64,000 nucleotides of DNA from Bradyrhizobium guangxiense (GTDB lineage Bacteria; Pseudomonadota; Alphaproteobacteria; Rhizobiales; Xanthobacteraceae). Under the pieces are notes generated by a model. That model saw only the letters and a list, made by a program, of their open reading frames with translations. It was not told where the DNA came from and did no database searches. Position 1 is the first letter of the stretch; every line of letters begins with the position of its first letter. Below are positions 62,001 to 64,000 of this stretch, one piece after another. Position numbers and translations under genes: made by a program. The stretch lies in the NCBI RefSeq assembly GCF_004114915.1, contig NZ_CP022219.1:2882501-2946500 (forward strand), given 5' to 3'.

Positions 62001-62783
62001 AAGATGTCGAAACGCAATGGCGCCATCAAAGCCTTCACGCTGAGCGGCAAGATCGGCAAGGACACGCCGGTGGCCGCCGATCTGCGCGGTGGGCGTGCGC
62101 AGGGCAATCGCGAGGTGATCTATCTCCAGACCAACGATGCCGGCGCGCTGCTGCGCTTCACCGACACCTACACCAAGGCGGTCGGCGGCCAGATGGTGGT
62201 GGCGATGGAGCCGCCGACATCCGAGCCGAACACGGTGCGCGAAGGCCTCATCAACGTGCGCGATTTCACGGTGAAGGGCGAGGCGCAGCTCGAGCGCGTG
62301 GCCGCTGGCGCGCCCAACGGCACCGGCAACGGCGTCTCCTTCAGCGCGTTGCGGGCCGAGTTCCCCCGCCAGAACGGCGCGCTGACGATCCGCGACGGCG
62401 TGGTCAAGGGCCCGATGATCGGCGCCACCATCGAGGGCTCGATCGACTATCCCGGCAACCAGGTCTGCATGAGCGGCACCTTCGTGCCGATGTACGGCGT
62501 CAACAACATCTTCGGCCAGATCCCGCTATTTGGCATCTTCCTCGGTGGCGGCAACAATGAAGGGTTGATCGGTGTGACCTATGAAGTGGTCGGCACGCCG
62601 GCCGCACCCGTGATGCGCGTCAATCCGATCTCGGCGATGGCTCCTGGCCTGTTCCGCAAGATCTTCGAATTCAACACCGGCAAGCAGAACTCGCCGTTCG
62701 AGGAATTCCCCTCGCAGTCGAATGACGGTTCGACCGGCTCGACGCGTCAGCTCTCGAGCGGCTGCAGCCTGGCGCGGCGGTAA
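59061..62783 (+). CDS. YhdP/AsmA-like DUF3971 protein
   Basis: A 1240-residue protein with a cytoplasmic, charged N-terminus (MARNKSPQDYNRDFDRRGGQ), a single membrane helix at about residues 76-100 (LKRLVLVVGTLAVIFVGCFA) and a giant periplasmic beta-rich part with DUF3971 and AsmA-like regions (LKRMWPTLVVPELREWVIER is a good marker) ending with GCSLARR. YhdP and AsmA-like proteins are thought to form bridges that carry phospholipids between inner and outer membranes. ATG 59061 gives a typical start; ATG 58938 would add 41 residues of unclear worth. It is divergent from the peroxiredoxin gene. Confidence 0.88.
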   Translation: MARNKSPQDYNRDFDRRGGQQQPQEWDDADWDPDQEAAAGHRARRLLSRSNSGFHRFGDGFGALRRWLVADRWLKRLVLVVGTLAVIFVGCFAALWWRLGAGPINLDIATPWLAAAIEDNIGHGNTVEIGGTQIERAGRVRIAVRIRDIIVRDRDHAVVASAPKAEVKLSGAGLLMGHLRAESLNLVDAELAIRIAPDGTVTVSAGDTAKPLATGVASKKDAGLPPTFPRNGVPPPPFATVPPNQDPSQAASQAAPQATAQSGILQGLDWLDSLSMTGLDGQNLNEIGLKNGNLIVDDQQRGSKWSFENITLSLRRPSRGGVTLSLGEEGARPWMLRATIGPAENGVRSVDIKADKVSTSNILLALRVKDLTYTADLPLTGELKGELGRDGVPTFFRGKIAIGAGNIIDTDTPDYPMAIDQAEINVEWDANRRVLVAPFKVLSGANRLTLLAHLEPPNGTVNDWQLGFSGGSILLGGIDNEPPLVFNRIAIGFRFDTDHKRFLLTQADISNGEIGVAGTGSIDYSGEPRLTLGFAGTPMSASALKRMWPTLVVPELREWVIERIERGTLQRIEIGINSPVKNLPRKGPPIPDDGLSVNIVASGVAVRPVDGMPVVHDADLKARVTGRTATVNIGQGIADTPAGRKITISDFTFEVPDMAPKPSPSRTRFRVEGPVPAAAEMLANDRLSDLSSTVVDPNTSKGTFSANIQLGMPVKGELTKADTTYAVTADLNGFAADKLVMNQKLEANNLKIVANNQGYQVKGDVKINGQAASLDYRKPTEGDADVRLQATLDDASRARLGFDLSPAVSGSLPIKLSGKIAGGPDQTTKLGVEADLTSVRLDNILPGWVKLPGKSGKASFKVVPTAQSTRFEDIVIEGSGASIKGSLEVDANGDLMNASFPTYSPSDGDKASLKVERSQDGVVKGTMRGDVFDGRGFLKSAISGNPKDDKNKIKNVDFDIDVKLGAVAGFNGEAMRSVDAKMSKRNGAIKAFTLSGKIGKDTPVAADLRGGRAQGNREVIYLQTNDAGALLRFTDTYTKAVGGQMVVAMEPPTSEPNTVREGLINVRDFTVKGEAQLERVAAGAPNGTGNGVSFSALRAEFPRQNGALTIRDGVVKGPMIGATIEGSIDYPGNQVCMSGTFVPMYGVNNIFGQIPLFGIFLGGGNNEGLIGVTYEVVGTPAAPVMRVNPISAMAPGLFRKIFEFNTGKQNSPFEEFPSQSNDGSTGSTRQLSSGCSLARR

Positions 62784-62808
62784 CCACCCACATTCCCAAG
62801 TGCTCGTG

Positions 62809-62831
62809 ATGGCCGGGACAAGCCCGGCCAT
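62809..62831. terminator. Hairpin between the convergent YhdP-like and chemotaxis genes
   Basis: ATGGCCGGG and CCCGGCCAT pair around ACAAG, between two convergent genes. It has no T-run, so its action as a terminator is uncertain; such hairpins often serve both directions. Confidence 0.45.
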
Positions 62832-62883
62832 GACCGATGTGGCGACGCTTTCGCGCCAAACGTTCTTACTCTGGAGTGGTGCG

Positions 62884-64000
62884 TCAGGCCGCGCGCACGC
62901 CCGCCAGGAAGGTTCCGACTTCGCCCGAGAGCTGCTCGGCTTGCTTGGAGAGGTTCGAGGCGGCGGCGAGCACCATGCCGGCGGCGTTGCCGGTCTCGTT
63001 CGCGGCGGTGGAGACGCCGCCGATATTGGTGGTGACTTCCTTGGTCGCCTCTGCGGTCTGCGAGACGCTGCGGGCGATCTCGGCGGTGGCGGCGCCTTGC
63101 TCCTCGATCGCAGCTCCGATCGAGGTGGCGATGCGGCTGACCTCCTCGATGGTGGCGGTGATGCCGCCGATGGCGTCGACGGCCTCCTTGGTCGCGCCCT
63201 GGATCTGGGCGATCTTGTCGCCGATCTCGCGGGTGGCTTCGGCGGTCTGGCTCGCCAGCGACTTCACCTCGGAAGCGACGACGGCAAAGCCGCGGCCGGC
63301 CTCACCGGCGCGCGCGGCCTCGATGGTGGCGTTGAGCGCGAGCAGGTTGGTCTGGGCCGCGATGTTGGAGATCAGCTCGGCGACGTGCTCGATCTGCTGG
63401 GCGCCGTCCGAGAGCGCGCGCACGATGGTGTCGGTACGGCGCGCGCTGTCGACCGCGCGGCCGGTGACTTCGGCGGACTGGGCAACCTGGCGGCTGATCT
63501 CGGTGATGGAGGAGGAGAGCTCCTCGGCCGCTGCTGCGACCGTCTGGACGCGCTGGCTGGCTTCGGTCGCGGCCGAGCCGACCACGGCGGCGCGGCGGTT
63601 GGTGCCTTCGGCGGTCGAGGACATCGACTTGGCGGTGGTCTCGAGCTCACCGGAGCCGGAGGCCATCAGGCCGACGAGCTGACCGACGGAAGCGTCGAAG
63701 CGGTCGGCCAGCGCGATCAGGGCGTCGCGCTTCTCCTGCTCGGTGCGTGTCTTGGTGGCGGCCTGCTCGGCCTCCAGCGCGCGCGCCGTCAAGGACGTCT
63801 GCCTGAGCACTTCGAGGGTCTCGGCCATGCGGCCGATCTCGTCGCCGCGGTCGGTCTCCTCGACCGGCTTGTCGATAGCGCCTTCGGAGATCGCCTGCAT
63901 GCGGTTCTTCTGGCGGTCGAGCGCACCGAGCACGTCGCGGGCAATCAGCCAGGACAGCGTCGCCATCAGCAGCACCAGGCCGATGCCGATCGCGGCGAGC
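62884..64000 (-). CDS. Methyl-accepting chemotaxis protein, C-terminal part (runs off the window)
   Basis: The frame is open to the right edge, so only about 371 C-terminal residues are seen. They show the end of a membrane helix ([19 protein letters not shown]), a HAMP-like region ([20 protein letters not shown] with [16 protein letters not shown]) and the methyl-accepting signalling domain with the hairpin tip [20 protein letters not shown] and [20 protein letters not shown], which contacts CheA and CheW. The ligand-binding part lies beyond the window. It ends without a CheR-binding pentapeptide ([12 protein letters not shown]). The sensory specificity is unknown. Confidence 0.92.
   Translation of the reverse strand, partial: LAAIGIGLVLLMATLSWLIARDVLGALDRQKNRMQAISEGAIDKPVEETDRGDEIGRMAETLEVLRQTSLTARALEAEQAATKTRTEQEKRDALIALADRFDASVGQLVGLMASGSGELETTAKSMSSTAEGTNRRAAVVGSAATEASQRVQTVAAAAEELSSSITEISRQVAQSAEVTGRAVDSARRTDTIVRALSDGAQQIEHVAELISNIAAQTNLLALNATIEAARAGEAGRGFAVVASEVKSLASQTAEATREIGDKIAQIQGATKEAVDAIGGITATIEEVSRIATSIGAAIEEQGAATAEIARSVSQTAEATKEVTTNIGGVSTAANETGNAAGMVLAAASNLSKQAEQLSGEVGTFLAGVRAA

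Noticed and set aside
1..64000. tRNA or rRNA genes, insertion sequences, integrase or prophage genes
   Set aside because: I looked for conserved T-loop phrases, transposase/integrase motifs and phage structural genes and saw none.

Overview
This window comes from the chromosome of a high-GC alphaproteobacterium. The best fit is Bradyrhizobium or a close relative in the Nitrobacteraceae. Evidence: strong G/C bias at third codon positions; a GapR-type (DUF2312) nucleoid protein, a cobalamin-dependent NrdJ, an NDUFA12 homologue of complex I, BA14K, DUF1236 and DUF2155 proteins; an RNase E with a large insertion in its S1 domain; and several families of intergenic palindromes typical of this group. 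No rRNA, tRNA, insertion sequence, prophage or CRISPR array was seen. The window is mostly core chromosome with small accessory patches.

Layout. 1-12.5 kb: small and poorly characterised genes (end of an Ala/Pro-rich membrane protein, an orphan Flp pilin, several small exported or membrane proteins, a DMT exporter, a PhnA zinc-ribbon protein, a cytochrome c, a VOC protein, a PilZ-XRE fusion, a methyltransferase, GapR, a ParB-like protein, a PfpI protein). Repeat elements cluster here, and an AT-rich membrane-protein gene sits at 12.1 kb. 12.6-17.2 kb: nrdJ with a long leader and a candidate pair of NrdR boxes. 17.2-21 kb: DMT exporter, a response regulator/hybrid CHASE3 kinase pair and a BA14K protein. 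21.8-29.8 kb: NDUFA12, an accessory block (GST, a DJ-1 enzyme with its divergent DJ-1/AraC regulator, GNAT, a BASS-type transporter, an HSL-type esterase), then DUF2155 and aat. 29.8-35.5 kb: a three-gene phosphorelay cassette lying between aat and the aroQ-accB-accC operon. 35.7-43.8 kb: DUF1236, a DsbA-like protein with a BepA-like protease, an aminotransferase with bioY, dctA and a dadA-like gene. 43.9-53.9 kb: the envelope/RNA/translation block rne, amidase, mrcA, prfB (with programmed +1 frameshift) and a beta-hydroxyacid dehydrogenase. 54-64 kb: an AT-richer metallo-beta-lactamase-fold gene, an orphan amino-acid-type binding protein, an M23 peptidase, a one-cysteine peroxiredoxin with a histone-like tail, a YhdP/AsmA-like giant protein and the C-terminal part of a chemotaxis receptor.

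How the genes fit together. aroQ-accB-accC supplies dehydroquinate dehydratase and the biotin carboxylase half of acetyl-CoA carboxylase. bioY, a biotin importer, lies about 5 kb away. The amidase, PBP1A and M23 peptidase act on peptidoglycan. The BepA-like protease, the DsbA-like protein and the YhdP-like protein act on outer-membrane assembly. The two CHASE3 kinases and their receivers form two separate signalling loci. No single large undescribed system stands out. The best candidates for new biology are the inserted phosphorelay cassette, the tailed single-cysteine peroxiredoxin, the PilZ-XRE fusion, the nrdJ leader and the His-rich insertion in RNase E.
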